From contig OZ257257.1 in assembly GCA_965279705.1 (NCBI GenBank), positions 2,170,001-2,234,000 of the forward strand: a stretch of DNA of 64,000 bases, in the 5' to 3' direction. The notes under the pieces were generated by a model, which saw nothing but the letters and a program-made list of their open reading frames with translations, was not told the DNA's origin and did not search any database. Shown here piece after piece: positions 51,547 to 60,994 of the stretch (positions are counted from its first letter, which is position 1; every line of letters begins with the position of its first letter). Source of the stretch: Stagnimonas sp965279705. Lineage in GTDB: Bacteria > Pseudomonadota > Gammaproteobacteria > Nevskiales > Nevskiaceae. A program made the position numbers and the translations under genes.

Positions 51547-52536
51547 TCAGCCCGCCTGACGGATCGGCATGACCACCTGCGGCTCTTCAAACACACCGTG
51601 GCGCATGAACTTGTCGTAGCGATCGGACAGCAGCCGTGTCATCGGCTTGTGGGCCAGCACATCGAGATGCTCAACCAGGCGGCCCTTCAGGCGCGCAATC
51701 ATCTCCGGCATGTCGCGATGCGCACCGCCCAGGGGCTCGGGGATCACTTCGTCGATGAGCTTGAGATTGAGGATGTCGTTGGCCCCAACGCGCATGGCCG
51801 CCGCCGCTTCGGGCGCTCTTGCAGCCGACTTGAACAGGATCGACGCACAACCTTCGGGCGAGATCACCGAGTAGATGCTGTACTGCAACATCATCACTAC
51901 GTCGGCCACACCAATAGCGAGTGCGCCACCACTGCCGCCCTCGCCCGTCACCGTCGCGATGATCGGCGTGCGCAGGCGCGACAGCTCGAACAAATTGCGG
52001 GCGATGGCCTCGCTCTGGTTACGCTCTTCGGCACCGATGCCGGGATAGGCGCCGGGCGTGTCGATGAAGGTCACCAGCGGCAGATTGAATTTCTCGGCGA
52101 GCTTCATGATGCGCAGCGCCTTGCGATAGCCCTCGGGGCGTGGCATGCCGAAATTGCGATAGACGCGCTCCTTGGCATCCCGGCCCTTCTGTTGGCCGAT
52201 GACGACACAGGCACGGCCGTCGAGCCGGGCAATGCCGCTGACGATGGCGGGGTCGTCCGAATAATGACGGTCGCCGTGCAGCTCTTCCCACTCGGTGAAG
52301 ATGCCGTGGATGTAATCGAGCGCATACGGCCGCTGCGGATGACGCGCGAGCTGCGCGATCTGCCAGGGCGTGAGGTTGCTGAAGATCTGCTCGGTCAGCG
52401 TCCTGATCTTGCCTTCCAGACTCTCGATCTCTGCCGTGAGATTGACGCCGCTGCCCTGCGTGGAAAAACGCAGCTCGTCGATCTTGGCCTGCAGGTCGGC
52501 AACAGGTTGCTCGAAGTCGAGGTAATTGAGATTCAT
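51547..52536 (-). CDS. accA: Acetyl-CoA carboxylase carboxyltransferase subunit alpha
   Basis: AccA and AccD form the carboxyltransferase that makes malonyl-CoA for fatty acid synthesis. The 329-residue protein has the helical N terminus and the crotonase-like core: HGDRHYSDDPAIVSGIARLD, FGMPRPEGYRKALRIM, PLVTFIDTPGAYPGIGAEE and GEGGSGGALAIGVAD. Length is close to the E. coli enzyme. It lies 17 bases downstream of dnaE, an order conserved in proteobacteria. Confidence 0.96.
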   Translation of the reverse strand: MNLNYLDFEQPVADLQAKIDELRFSTQGSGVNLTAEIESLEGKIRTLTEQIFSNLTPWQIAQLARHPQRPYALDYIHGIFTEWEELHGDRHYSDDPAIVSGIARLDGRACVVIGQQKGRDAKERVYRNFGMPRPEGYRKALRIMKLAEKFNLPLVTFIDTPGAYPGIGAEERNQSEAIARNLFELSRLRTPIIATVTGEGGSGGALAIGVADVVMMLQYSIYSVISPEGCASILFKSAARAPEAAAAMRVGANDILNLKLIDEVIPEPLGGAHRDMPEMIARLKGRLVEHLDVLAHKPMTRLLSDRYDKFMRHGVFEEPQVVMPIRQAG

Positions 52537-52553
52537 GGCATCGTCCTGATGAT

Positions 52554-55500
52554 CTATTCGTCGTCGCCGCCGCTGCCGAAGCCGCCACTGGAACTGCGCT
52601 CGAAACGGCGTTCCTGCGGCGGTGGCGTGTAGCGACGGTATTGCACTTTAACGCACTCCGTCGTCAAAAATTGTTGCAGTGCAGCCATGCCGGATTCGGT
52701 GAGTTTCAGCTTCCAGTCCGCGGGCCAGTCCAGCAGCGCGCGTGCGGTGCTGTTGCTCACCTCCACCATGACCGGCATTCCTTCTGCATGGCGGAACGGC
52801 GTCAGCAAGGAACGCAGAATGCCCACGTCTGCGGCTGGGCGATCCCACACCAGCCAGACGCGCTGCGCGTAGTCGGCGGCGATGGCCGCGCGGCTGAAGA
52901 ACTCGGCGTTGTAGAGGCGCGGTTCGCTCATTCGGCCATCGCGCGGCGCGCTCATCGACAGCTCTCCCTGCACGAACACAACGTCGTCGAGCTTCACGGT
53001 GTTCTTCGCCACGTTCCACTTGTCGGCGTCAATGAACGTGGTGAGCGTCGCACCACCTTCGGTGAAAGTGACTTTGTAGCTGTCCTTCGCCGCCTTACCC
53101 ATCGCGCCGTCGCGGGCCTTGAAGTAACGAATGTCAGTCACCCAGGCTGCGAAGAGATTTTTACTGCGCGGCACCCAGGGCGTCTTGCCCTTCGCATCCG
53201 GCTTGGGCGCCGGGGCCAGCTTGGCCAGAATCTCCGACATTCGCCCGCTGCAGGTCTGGTCGATCAGCGCCTTGTGCGATTCAATGGGATGGCCGGAGAG
53301 ATAGAAGCCCAGCGTCTCCATCTCGCGCTGGAGTTTTTCATCGAGCGACCACTCGGTCACGCGCTCGGGCTCGTGCTTCGGCTGCGCTTCGGCCAACTTG
53401 CTGCCACCACCGCCGCCGAACAGATCGTTCTGACCACTGCTGGCGTTGCTGGCGGCGCGCTCGGCCAGCGATAGCGCCTTGGGCAACGTCTTCAGCAGCG
53501 ACGCACGGTTCACGCCCCACTCGTCGAAACTGCCGCTGAAGATCATCGCTTCGAGCAATTTCTTGTTGGCTTTTTTTAGGTCGATGCGACGGCAGAAGTC
53601 GAACAGATCGACGAAAGGCCCGCGCTGATCGCGCTCGGCGATGATGCCTTCGACCGCGCCCTCGCCCACGCCCTTCACCGCACCCAGTCCGTAGCGCACT
53701 TGGCCATTGCCGGACACAGTAAAGCGATAACGCGATTGATTGACCGACGGCGGCAGCACCTTCAAGCCCATGCGCACCGCCTCGTCGCGCATCAGCACCA
53801 CAGATTCTGGGTGCGCCATTTCGCAGCTCAGCACCGCTGCCATGAACTCGGCCGGGTAATGGGTCTTGAGCCAGGCCGTGTGGTAGCTCACCAGCGCATA
53901 AGCAGCCGCGTGCGACTTGTTGAAGCCATAGTTGGCGAATTTCTCCATGAGGTCAAAGACCTTGCCGGCCACCTCTTCGCCCACGCCCCGCTCGATCGCG
54001 CCCTTGTTGAAAATGGCGCGCTGCTCGGCCATCTCGTCGGCTTTCTTCTTGCCCATTGCACGGCGCAAGAGATCGGCACCGCCGAGCGTGTAGCCGGCCA
54101 GGCGCTGGCTCATCTGCATCACCTGTTCCTGGTAGACAAAGATGCCGTAGGTGGCCTTCAGCACTGGCTCCATCTCGGGGTGCAGGTAGGTCACTTTTTT
54201 CGGGTCGCGCTTGTTCTCGCAAAACACCGGAATGTTGTCCATCGGGCCGGGCCGGTACAGAGAGACGAGCGCGATGATGTCCTCAAAGGTATCGGGCTTC
54301 AGGTCGCGCGAGGCCTTCTGCATGCCGGGCGATTCCATCTGGAACACCGCGCTGCTCTCGCCGCTCTGAAAAATCTTCTGATAGGTGCGCGCGTCATCCA
54401 GTGGCAGCGCTAACATGTCCAGCTGCTTGCCGGTGCGCACCTCGATATTGCGCAGCGCTTCCTCGATCACCGTCAGTGTCTTCAAGCCGAGGAAGTCGAA
54501 CTTCACCAGACCCAGATTTTCCAGATCCTTCATGTCGAACTGCGTGCGCACGCCCGAGCCATCAGGGTCGCAGTAGAGCGGCGTGTAGGTCATCAAGGGG
54601 TCAGGAGCAATCACCACGCCGCCGGCATGTACGCCGACACCGCGGGTGATGCCTTCGAGTTCGAGTGCGAGGTCCAAGGCAGCCTTGGTGTCTTCCTCCT
54701 CGGCGTAGGCTTTTTTCAGCTCCGGCACCGACTCCACCGCATCGGCCAGAGTCGCACCCGGCGTGGGCGGGATGAGCTTGGCGATGCGATCGCCGAAGCC
54801 GTAGCCGTGGCCCATGATGCGGGTCACGTCACGCACCACACCCTTGGCCGCCATGGTGTTGTAGGTGACGATCTGGCTCACGTACTGGCGGCCGTATTTT
54901 TCGGTGACGTAGTCGATCACCCGGTCGCGGTTGTCCATGCAGAAATCGACGTCGAAATCCGGCATCGAGACGCGATCGGGGTTGAGGAAGCGCTCGAACA
55001 GCAAGTCGTACGGCAGCGGGTCAAGGTCGGTGATGCGCAGCGCATAGGCCACCAGCGAGCCGGCACCGGAGCCGCGTCCAGGCCCCACAGGGCAGCCATT
55101 GGCCTTGCCCCAGCGGATGAAGTCGGCGACGGTGAGGAAGTAGCCGGGGAAACCCATTTTCTGGATGACGCCGATCTCGAACTCAAGGCGGTCCCAGTAC
55201 TCCTGCTCCGGTCTGGCGAGCTTGATCTCGGTGAAGCGCAGCTTCAATCCTTCCCGCGCCTCGTGCTCCAGAAAACTGTCCGGCGTGTAGCCTTCCGGCA
55301 CCGGAAAATTGGGCAGGTGATAGGTGCCGAACTTGAGGTTGAGTGTGCAGCGCCGCGCGACGTGCAGCGTGTTGGCGATGGCCTCTGGCAGGTCAGCAAA
55401 CAGCGCGGTCATCTCGTCGGCAGACTTGAGATATTGCTGCTCGGTATAGAGCTTGGGCCGCTTGTCGTCGGCCAGCACCCGGCCGGTAGCGATGCAGACG

Positions 55501-56168
55501 CGCGCCTCGTGCGCATCGAACTCGCTTTGCTTCAAAAAGCGCACGTCGTTGGTCGCCACTAAAGGCAGCTGCGCATGGCGACCAAAGGCCGCGGCGAGCT
55601 GCACCCAGTCCTCATCACCCGGCCGCTCGCAGCGGCAGACTTCGAGATAGAAGCGCTCCGGGAACATGGCTCGCCATTCGGCTGCAATGGTCTCCGCCGC
55701 TTCAAGCTGATCGGCAAACAGCGCACGCGCCAGCATGCCGTCCTTGCCGCTCATGGCGATCAGTCCCGCACTCGATTCAGCCAGCCATTCGCGCTTTACC
55801 AGCGCACCGTGGCGCGTCTGGTTTTCGAGCTGCGCGCGGCTGAGCAGCGAAGAGAGATTCTTGAAGCCGCCCTCGTGCTGCACGAATACCGTCAGCCGTT
55901 CCGGGCCTTCGTCCTTGTTGCGCTCTTCAAGCCAGACATCGCAGCCAGCGACGGGCTTGATGCCGGCCCCTTCAGCCGCCTTGTAGAACTTGACCATCGC
56001 GAACAGATTGTTGGCGTCGGTAATCGCCAGCGCCGGCAGCTTGAGTTCCGCCGCACGCGAGGTGAGCGTTGCGCCCTGCCCGCCGCCTTTTCGCTTGGGC
56101 GGCTCGATGCGTACGATACCGTCGGTGAGCGAATACTCGGTGTGCAGGCGCAGATGGACAAAGCTCAT
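52554..56168 (-). CDS. dnaE: DNA polymerase III subunit alpha
   Basis: The replicative polymerase catalytic subunit. The 1204-residue protein has an N-terminal PHP domain (FVHLRLHTEYSLTDGIVR). The C-family polymerase core has catalytic aspartates in MPDFDVDFCMDNRDRVIDYV near residue 410. Further features are the GRGSGAGSLVAYAL fingers segment, a helix-hairpin-helix region, an OB-fold domain and a C-terminal tau-binding region. It is slightly longer than the E. coli protein because of inserts in the linker near residue 920 (Gly-rich, FGGGGGS) and the C-terminal tail. Its ATG overlaps the rnhB stop by 4 bases (ATGA). Confidence 0.97.
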   Translation of the reverse strand: MSFVHLRLHTEYSLTDGIVRIEPPKRKGGGQGATLTSRAAELKLPALAITDANNLFAMVKFYKAAEGAGIKPVAGCDVWLEERNKDEGPERLTVFVQHEGGFKNLSSLLSRAQLENQTRHGALVKREWLAESSAGLIAMSGKDGMLARALFADQLEAAETIAAEWRAMFPERFYLEVCRCERPGDEDWVQLAAAFGRHAQLPLVATNDVRFLKQSEFDAHEARVCIATGRVLADDKRPKLYTEQQYLKSADEMTALFADLPEAIANTLHVARRCTLNLKFGTYHLPNFPVPEGYTPDSFLEHEAREGLKLRFTEIKLARPEQEYWDRLEFEIGVIQKMGFPGYFLTVADFIRWGKANGCPVGPGRGSGAGSLVAYALRITDLDPLPYDLLFERFLNPDRVSMPDFDVDFCMDNRDRVIDYVTEKYGRQYVSQIVTYNTMAAKGVVRDVTRIMGHGYGFGDRIAKLIPPTPGATLADAVESVPELKKAYAEEEDTKAALDLALELEGITRGVGVHAGGVVIAPDPLMTYTPLYCDPDGSGVRTQFDMKDLENLGLVKFDFLGLKTLTVIEEALRNIEVRTGKQLDMLALPLDDARTYQKIFQSGESSAVFQMESPGMQKASRDLKPDTFEDIIALVSLYRPGPMDNIPVFCENKRDPKKVTYLHPEMEPVLKATYGIFVYQEQVMQMSQRLAGYTLGGADLLRRAMGKKKADEMAEQRAIFNKGAIERGVGEEVAGKVFDLMEKFANYGFNKSHAAAYALVSYHTAWLKTHYPAEFMAAVLSCEMAHPESVVLMRDEAVRMGLKVLPPSVNQSRYRFTVSGNGQVRYGLGAVKGVGEGAVEGIIAERDQRGPFVDLFDFCRRIDLKKANKKLLEAMIFSGSFDEWGVNRASLLKTLPKALSLAERAASNASSGQNDLFGGGGGSKLAEAQPKHEPERVTEWSLDEKLQREMETLGFYLSGHPIESHKALIDQTCSGRMSEILAKLAPAPKPDAKGKTPWVPRSKNLFAAWVTDIRYFKARDGAMGKAAKDSYKVTFTEGGATLTTFIDADKWNVAKNTVKLDDVVFVQGELSMSAPRDGRMSEPRLYNAEFFSRAAIAADYAQRVWLVWDRPAADVGILRSLLTPFRHAEGMPVMVEVSNSTARALLDWPADWKLKLTESGMAALQQFLTTECVKVQYRRYTPPPQERRFERSSSGGFGSGGDDE

Positions 56169-56773
56169 TGCACTGCGCCAAAAGCAGGTATGGGGAACAG
56201 TGCGGCTTGGGCGCAGGGGGCGAAGCTCATGCGGTGTGCAGCGCAGGTACCAAGTGTGCGCAACGCGCCCAGATGTTGCGCGGTGCCATAGCCCTTGTGC
56301 TGGGCAAAGCCATAGCCGGGGTGTTCGGCATCGAGCCGCAGCATCTCCGCGTCGCGCGCGACCTTGGCGAGGATGCTCGCGGCCATGATTTCTTCATGCA
56401 GCGCATCACCGCCAACGACGCAGCGAGTGCTCACGCCCAGCTTGGGGTCGATGTTGCCATCCACCAGACAGAGCGAGGGGGGGACGGTGAGTGCTGTAAC
56501 CGCACGCCGCATCGCGAGCAGGTTGGCTTGCAGGATGTTGCGCGCATCAATCTCTTCGACGCTGGCGCTGGCAATCGCAAAAGCTATTGCCTGCTGCTGG
56601 ATGAGCGGAAACAACCGCTCGCGCTGCGCTGCCGTCAGTTGCTTGGAATCCTTCAATCCCCTGATGCCATGACCGATCGGCAGTATCACGGCAGCCGCAA
56701 ACACAGGCCCGGCCAGACAGCCGCGTCCGGCTTCGTCAATGCCTGCCGTCAGTTCGCCGATGTGTTTCTGCAT
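56165..56773 (-). CDS. rnhB: Ribonuclease HII
   Basis: RNase HII removes single ribonucleotides and RNA primers from DNA. The 202-residue protein has the catalytic GIDEAGRGCLAGPVFAAAV near residue 10 (Asp and Glu), LKDSKQLTAAQRERLF and HKGYGTAQHLGAL. I chose the ATG at 56773 (MQKHIGELTAGIDEAG); the open frame continues far upstream into lpxB without sense. It lies 59 bases after lpxB and overlaps dnaE, part of the lpxB-rnhB-dnaE order common in proteobacteria. Confidence 0.95.
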   Translation of the reverse strand: MQKHIGELTAGIDEAGRGCLAGPVFAAAVILPIGHGIRGLKDSKQLTAAQRERLFPLIQQQAIAFAIASASVEEIDARNILQANLLAMRRAVTALTVPPSLCLVDGNIDPKLGVSTRCVVGGDALHEEIMAASILAKVARDAEMLRLDAEHPGYGFAQHKGYGTAQHLGALRTLGTCAAHRMSFAPCAQAALFPIPAFGAVQ

Positions 56774-56832
56774 GGCGCTAGCCTGCCCTGTTTGCGACGC
56801 CTTGGGCAGTCTTGACGAAGCGGCCAAGCTGC

Positions 56833-57966
56833 TTATCGACGCAGCAACACGGCGATGGCATCTGCGGCCAGCGTACCCGCATCGCATTTCAGCGCCTGGC
56901 GCACCGCCGCAAAAGGGCAGGTTTGCGCGGCCGCGTTTGCGGCATTGAACAAGGGCAATGCGGCCTCTGCCAGCACGTCTGCCGTGCAGCGTTCTTGCAG
57001 ACATTCGGGCACGACGGGCGCGGCGCATAGCAGATTGGGCAGGCTGACCTGCTTGATCTTGATCATCCCCAGCGTGCGCAGAAAAAACACCGTCAATGGC
57101 GAGGCGGCATAGCCGACGACCATCGGGCGGCCCAGCAGCAAGCCTTCGAGGGTTGCGGTACCGCTGGCGAGCAGCACCACATCGGCCGCCTGCATGGCCT
57201 GACGGGATTGGCCCTCCAGCAAGGTCCACGCAACTTGCGAGGCGTGCGCCGCACGGGCGGCTTCGATGGCCGCGCGCAGACTGGGTTTGGCGATGGGGGT
57301 GACCACCTGCAAGCCGGGCATCTGGCTCGCCAGACGGGCGACGGCCTGCGCGAAGGGCACGGCCAACCGACTCACTTCGCCGCCGCGCGAACCGGGCAGC
57401 ACAGCCAGCGTCGGCGCTTCGCTCAAGCCCAGCGCCTGACGGCCCTGCAGTGGCGTCACCGCATCGTCGAGTTGATCCGCCAGAGGGTGGCCGATGTAGG
57501 CTGCGGGCACGCCATGCCGGGCATAGAACGCAAGCTCGAACGGAAACAGGCACAGCATCAAATCCACCGACTTCTTGATGCCGTGCACGCGGCTCTCGCG
57601 CCAGGCCCAGACACTGGGACTGACCACGTGCACGGTCTTGAGTCCACGTTGTCTGAGTCGCCGCTCAAGGCCCAGATTGAAGTCGGGGGCGTCGATGCCA
57701 ATCACCACATCGGGCTGCTCGCGCACGTAGCGGTCGATCAGCGCGGCACGCAGCTTGAACAGGCGCGGGATGGCGGGTAGCACTTCCGCAATGCCCATGA
57801 TCGAAAGCACCTCGATGCTCTGCACCGCTTCGCAACCTTCGGCCACCATCCTCGGACCGGCCACGCCGCTGAAACGCGCCTGCGGGTAACGCTGTTTCAG
57901 CGCGCGGATGAGTGCCGCGCCAAGAATGTCGCCAGAGAGTTCGCCAGCGATGAGGGCGAAGTGCAT
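56833..57966 (-). CDS. lpxB: Lipid-A-disaccharide synthase
   Basis: LpxB is a peripheral inner-membrane glycosyltransferase that joins UDP-diacylglucosamine and lipid X into the lipid A disaccharide. The 377-residue protein opens ALIAGELSGDILGAALIRAL and has GIDAPDFNLGLERRLRQRG, SPSVWAWRESRVHGIKKSVD and VLPGSRGGEVSRL. Length is normal. Its ATG shares one base with the lpxA stop (TGATG). Confidence 0.95.
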   Translation of the reverse strand: MHFALIAGELSGDILGAALIRALKQRYPQARFSGVAGPRMVAEGCEAVQSIEVLSIMGIAEVLPAIPRLFKLRAALIDRYVREQPDVVIGIDAPDFNLGLERRLRQRGLKTVHVVSPSVWAWRESRVHGIKKSVDLMLCLFPFELAFYARHGVPAAYIGHPLADQLDDAVTPLQGRQALGLSEAPTLAVLPGSRGGEVSRLAVPFAQAVARLASQMPGLQVVTPIAKPSLRAAIEAARAAHASQVAWTLLEGQSRQAMQAADVVLLASGTATLEGLLLGRPMVVGYAASPLTVFFLRTLGMIKIKQVSLPNLLCAAPVVPECLQERCTADVLAEAALPLFNAANAAAQTCPFAAVRQALKCDAGTLAADAIAVLLRR

Positions 57967-58787
57967 CAGCCGCGGGCTAGTGGGCGCTTGGCTGAAAGCA
58001 GGAAGTCGAGCATCAGCTTCACATGTGCAGACGCCGCCGCCATCGGCTCCAGTTCCGCCTTCACTTCCGCCATGACCTTGCCGGAGCGGTAGATGAGTTT
58101 GAACGCTTCTTCGATCGGCTCGATTTCGTTCGGCGTGAAGCCACGGCGCTTCAGGCCCTCCTTGTTGATGGCGCGCGCGTCGGCCGGTGTGCCCTGCACC
58201 ATCACGAACGGCGGCACATCACCGGAGAGACCCGAGGCATAGGCCGTGAAGCCGTGTGCGCCGACACGGCAGAACTGATAGATCAATGTGTAGCCGCCGA
58301 GGATGACGTGATCGCCGATCTCGACGTGGCCGGCCAGCGAGGCGTTGTTGGCAAAGATGGTGTCGTTGCCCACCAGGCAATCATGCGCGATATGGCAGTA
58401 ATTCATGATGAGGTTGCGGTCGCCGATGCGGGTCTCGCCGCGCTTGGTCTCCCACTCCTTCATCGTGCCGCGCTGGATCGACACATATTCGCGGATGATG
58501 TTGTCATCGCCGATCACCGTGCTGGTGGGTTGCTCCGACGTCGCGGTTTTATCCTGCGACAGCTCGCCGACACTGGCGAACTGATACACCTTGTTGCGCT
58601 TGCCAATGGTGAGCGGACCGCTGAGCACCACGTGCGGGCCGATCCACGAGTCCTCACCGATCACCACACCCGCGCCGATGATCGAGTACGGCCCTACCTG
58701 CACCGAGCCGTGCAAATCGGCCTTGGGGTCGATGATGGCGGTGGGGTGGATCAATGCGTTTGCGGGTGTTGGGACAGATGCGCTCAC
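57966..58787 (-). CDS. lpxA: Acyl-ACP-UDP-N-acetylglucosamine O-acyltransferase
   Basis: LpxA is the first enzyme of lipid A synthesis. The 273-residue trimer subunit is mainly a left-handed beta-helix built from hexapeptide repeats (IIDPKADLHGSVQVGPYSII, IGDRNLIMNYCHIAHDC) with the catalytic His in the NYCHIAHDC region and a helical C-terminal domain. It overlaps fabZ by 4 bases (ATGA) and lpxB by 1 base, part of lpxD-fabZ-lpxA-lpxB. Confidence 0.96.
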   Translation of the reverse strand: MSASVPTPANALIHPTAIIDPKADLHGSVQVGPYSIIGAGVVIGEDSWIGPHVVLSGPLTIGKRNKVYQFASVGELSQDKTATSEQPTSTVIGDDNIIREYVSIQRGTMKEWETKRGETRIGDRNLIMNYCHIAHDCLVGNDTIFANNASLAGHVEIGDHVILGGYTLIYQFCRVGAHGFTAYASGLSGDVPPFVMVQGTPADARAINKEGLKRRGFTPNEIEPIEEAFKLIYRSGKVMAEVKAELEPMAAASAHVKLMLDFLLSAKRPLARG

Positions 58788-59302
58788 GCGGCCTGGTCTC
58801 CCTGCGGCTTGGCTTCGTCGGGGTGCTTCAGCACACAGGTCATCAGCGCCTCGCAGGCCACATCATTACCGACGCGCGCGATGGTCTTGAACTTCCAGAC
58901 ATTGCGCTTCTGCTTGTCGAGCGTGACTTCGAGAATCAGCTGATCGCCCGGCACCACGATTTTCTTGAACCGCGCTTCGTCGATACCGGCGAAGTAGAGA
59001 ATGTGCCCGCTTTCGGGCCGAACGCCGGAATCCAATACGGCAAGCAGGCCACAGGCCTGTGCCAGGGCTTCTAGCATCAGCACACCCGGCATGGTGGGCA
59101 CCAGTGGAAAATGCCCGACGAAAAACGGTTCGTTGTAGGTGACGTTCTTGATCGCCGTCAGTGATTTGCCCAGACGATAGTCAATGACGCGGTCGACCAG
59201 CAAAAACGGATAGCGGTGCGTCAGCAGTCGCATGATGTCGCGGATTTCGAAGGTGGTCTTCTGGTTGAGGGTGCATGGGTTTTCGCTACTGGTTGCGCTC
59301 AT
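58784..59302 (-). CDS. fabZ: (3R)-hydroxymyristoyl-ACP dehydratase FabZ
   Basis: FabZ dehydrates 3-hydroxyacyl-ACP in fatty acid elongation. The 172-residue hotdog-fold protein has IMRLLTHRYPFLLVDRVIDY with the catalytic His and GHFPLVPTMPGVLMLEALAQ with the Glu. I chose the ATG at 59302 (MSATSSENPC), which overlaps the lpxD stop by 4 bases; the frame opens earlier but inside lpxD. The N-terminal tail is a little longer than the E. coli enzyme. Confidence 0.95.
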   Translation of the reverse strand: MSATSSENPCTLNQKTTFEIRDIMRLLTHRYPFLLVDRVIDYRLGKSLTAIKNVTYNEPFFVGHFPLVPTMPGVLMLEALAQACGLLAVLDSGVRPESGHILYFAGIDEARFKKIVVPGDQLILEVTLDKQKRNVWKFKTIARVGNDVACEALMTCVLKHPDEAKPQGDQAA

Positions 59303-60372
59303 CCGTCTCTCTCGTTCTCGTTGTTGTTCTGTGCAACTTCGGTGTTGGCGCTCAGCTTGCTGGCCGCCTCCAAACGCTTGATACGGGCGTCCAGTTTGTC
59401 CAGACGCCGCACGCGGGCGACGGTCTTGCGCCACTCCGCCGCAGGGGCAAACGGCAGGCCTGAACCATACACGCCAGGCTCGGTGATGTGGCCCGTCACC
59501 ATGGCTCGGCCAAGCAGCACCACGTCATCGCAGATGCGCAGATGACCGCCGATGTTGACCGCGCCGCCAATCATGCAGCGCTTGCCCACGGTCGTGGAAC
59601 CCGCAATACCGCTGCTGCCGGCAATGGCGGTGTGCTCGCCGACGTGGCAGTTGTGCGCGATCTGGATCTGGTTGTCGAGCTTCACACCGTTTTCGATCAC
59701 GGTGTCGCCCAATGCGCCACGATCAATCGTGGTGTTGGCCCCGATCTCCACGTCGTCACCAATCAGGACGCTGCCGAGCTGCGGCACTTCCTCCCAGCGG
59801 CCATCCGGCAGGCGAGCGTTGCCAAAGCCGCGTGAGCCGATGACGGCACCAGGCTGCACCAGAACGCGAGCACCGACGGTGACGCGCTCGCCGATCACGA
59901 CCGCAGCCTCTAGTCGCGCACCGGGCCCGAGCCTCGCGCCACGCCGCAGGATGCAGCCCGGTCCGATACGACTGCCCTCACCAATGACGACATCAGCTTC
60001 AATGACCACGCGGGCATCGATCCGGCAGCCTGCGCCGAGTTGCGCGGTGGCATCGATCAGCGCGTGGGGGCTGATGCCCGGCTCGAAGGTCTGCGAGGGG
60101 TCGAAGAGCTTGGCGATGCGCGCAAAGGCCAGCGTTGGATCACGCGCCACCAAAGCCGGCGTGGCGAGTGAGGCAACATCCCTCTCGCTGACAATCACCG
60201 CAGTCGCCTGGGTATTCGGCAGCGCGGCGCGATGCTGCGCCCCGCTCAGGTAAGCCAGCTTGCCAGTCTCTCCGGGGTCGAGCGCGCAGAGCCCTTCGAT
60301 GCGGGTGGCAGCATCACCGGCGACGCTCAGCTCGAAGCGAGCGGCCAATTCAGCGAGTGTGTAAGTGGTCAT
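59299..60372 (-). CDS. lpxD: UDP-3-O-(3-hydroxymyristoyl)glucosamine N-acyltransferase
   Basis: LpxD adds the second acyl chain in lipid A synthesis. The 357-residue protein has the N-terminal uridine-binding domain (TYTLAELAARFELSVAGDA), a hexapeptide beta-helix (IDARVVIEADVVIGEGSRIG and following repeats) with the catalytic His region IQIAHNCHVGEHTAIAGSSG, and a C-terminal helix. The basic, Asn-rich tail AQNNNENERDG is ordinary. A hairpin separates it from ompH upstream. Confidence 0.96.
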   Translation of the reverse strand: MTTYTLAELAARFELSVAGDAATRIEGLCALDPGETGKLAYLSGAQHRAALPNTQATAVIVSERDVASLATPALVARDPTLAFARIAKLFDPSQTFEPGISPHALIDATAQLGAGCRIDARVVIEADVVIGEGSRIGPGCILRRGARLGPGARLEAAVVIGERVTVGARVLVQPGAVIGSRGFGNARLPDGRWEEVPQLGSVLIGDDVEIGANTTIDRGALGDTVIENGVKLDNQIQIAHNCHVGEHTAIAGSSGIAGSTTVGKRCMIGGAVNIGGHLRICDDVVLLGRAMVTGHITEPGVYGSGLPFAPAAEWRKTVARVRRLDKLDARIKRLEAASKLSANTEVAQNNNENERDG

Positions 60373-60387
60373 CGCGCGAAAATAACA

Positions 60388-60416
60388 AAGGCCCGGCTGC
60401 GATGCAGCCGGGCCTT
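60388..60416 (-). terminator. Hairpin between ompH and lpxD, probable attenuator
   Basis: A 13-bp perfect stem AAGGCCCGGCTGC/GCAGCCGGGCCTT with a 3-base loop, followed on the minus strand by TTTGTTATTTT. It lies inside the bamA-ompH-lpxD unit, so it may terminate part of the transcripts. Confidence 0.75.
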
Positions 60417-60427
60417 CATCCAGACGA

Positions 60428-60940
60428 TTACTTGCCGCCTGCGTTCAGGCGCTTGAGCACGTCGGCGGTGATGTCGATGCTGTCGTCGGAGTAAACCGGG
60501 TCCTGCACGACCAGCGTGATGCCCTTCTCTTTCGAGATGGCCACGATCACGGTCTTGATCTTGCTCATCATGTCCTGCGTCAGTTCGCGGTCACGATTTT
60601 GCAGATCTTCCTGGAACTTGCGCTGGGCGAACTGGATGTCGACCTGGCGAGCATTGAGATCTTTCTCTTTCTTGGCGCGCTGGTCGGCAGAAAGGGAGTC
60701 GGCATCACGCTGGTAGTTCTTCACGTCGTCGCCGAAGGTCTTGGCCTGTGCTTCGAGATCGTTCTTGCGCTTCTCGAACTCGGCCTTCATCTTGGTTTCG
60801 GCGGTTTTGAACTGCGAGGAATCACGCACCACATCGGCGGAACGCACGACGGCAATCTTGGGCGCGGCCAGGGCCTGAGCATGGGCAGTGGCGACAACAG
60901 TGGTGAGTGCAAGGGCGGCGATAGCAAAGCGAATACGCAT
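60428..60940 (-). CDS. ompH: OmpH/Skp family periplasmic chaperone
   Basis: A Skp-like jellyfish-shaped chaperone that shields unfolded outer-membrane proteins in the periplasm. The 170-residue protein has a signal peptide (MRIRFAIAALALTTVVATAHA). A long charged coiled coil (AETKMKAEFEKRKNDLEAQA to QDMMSKIKTVIVAISKEKG) and the C-terminal DSIDITADVLKRLN follow. It lies 54 bases downstream of bamA, the conserved position. Confidence 0.94.
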   Translation of the reverse strand: MRIRFAIAALALTTVVATAHAQALAAPKIAVVRSADVVRDSSQFKTAETKMKAEFEKRKNDLEAQAKTFGDDVKNYQRDADSLSADQRAKKEKDLNARQVDIQFAQRKFQEDLQNRDRELTQDMMSKIKTVIVAISKEKGITLVVQDPVYSDDSIDITADVLKRLNAGGK

Positions 60941-60994
60941 GTCTTTAAGTCTCTCTTGAAGTTGTGACAGTGAATTGTAGGGCTTGTGGGCGCG

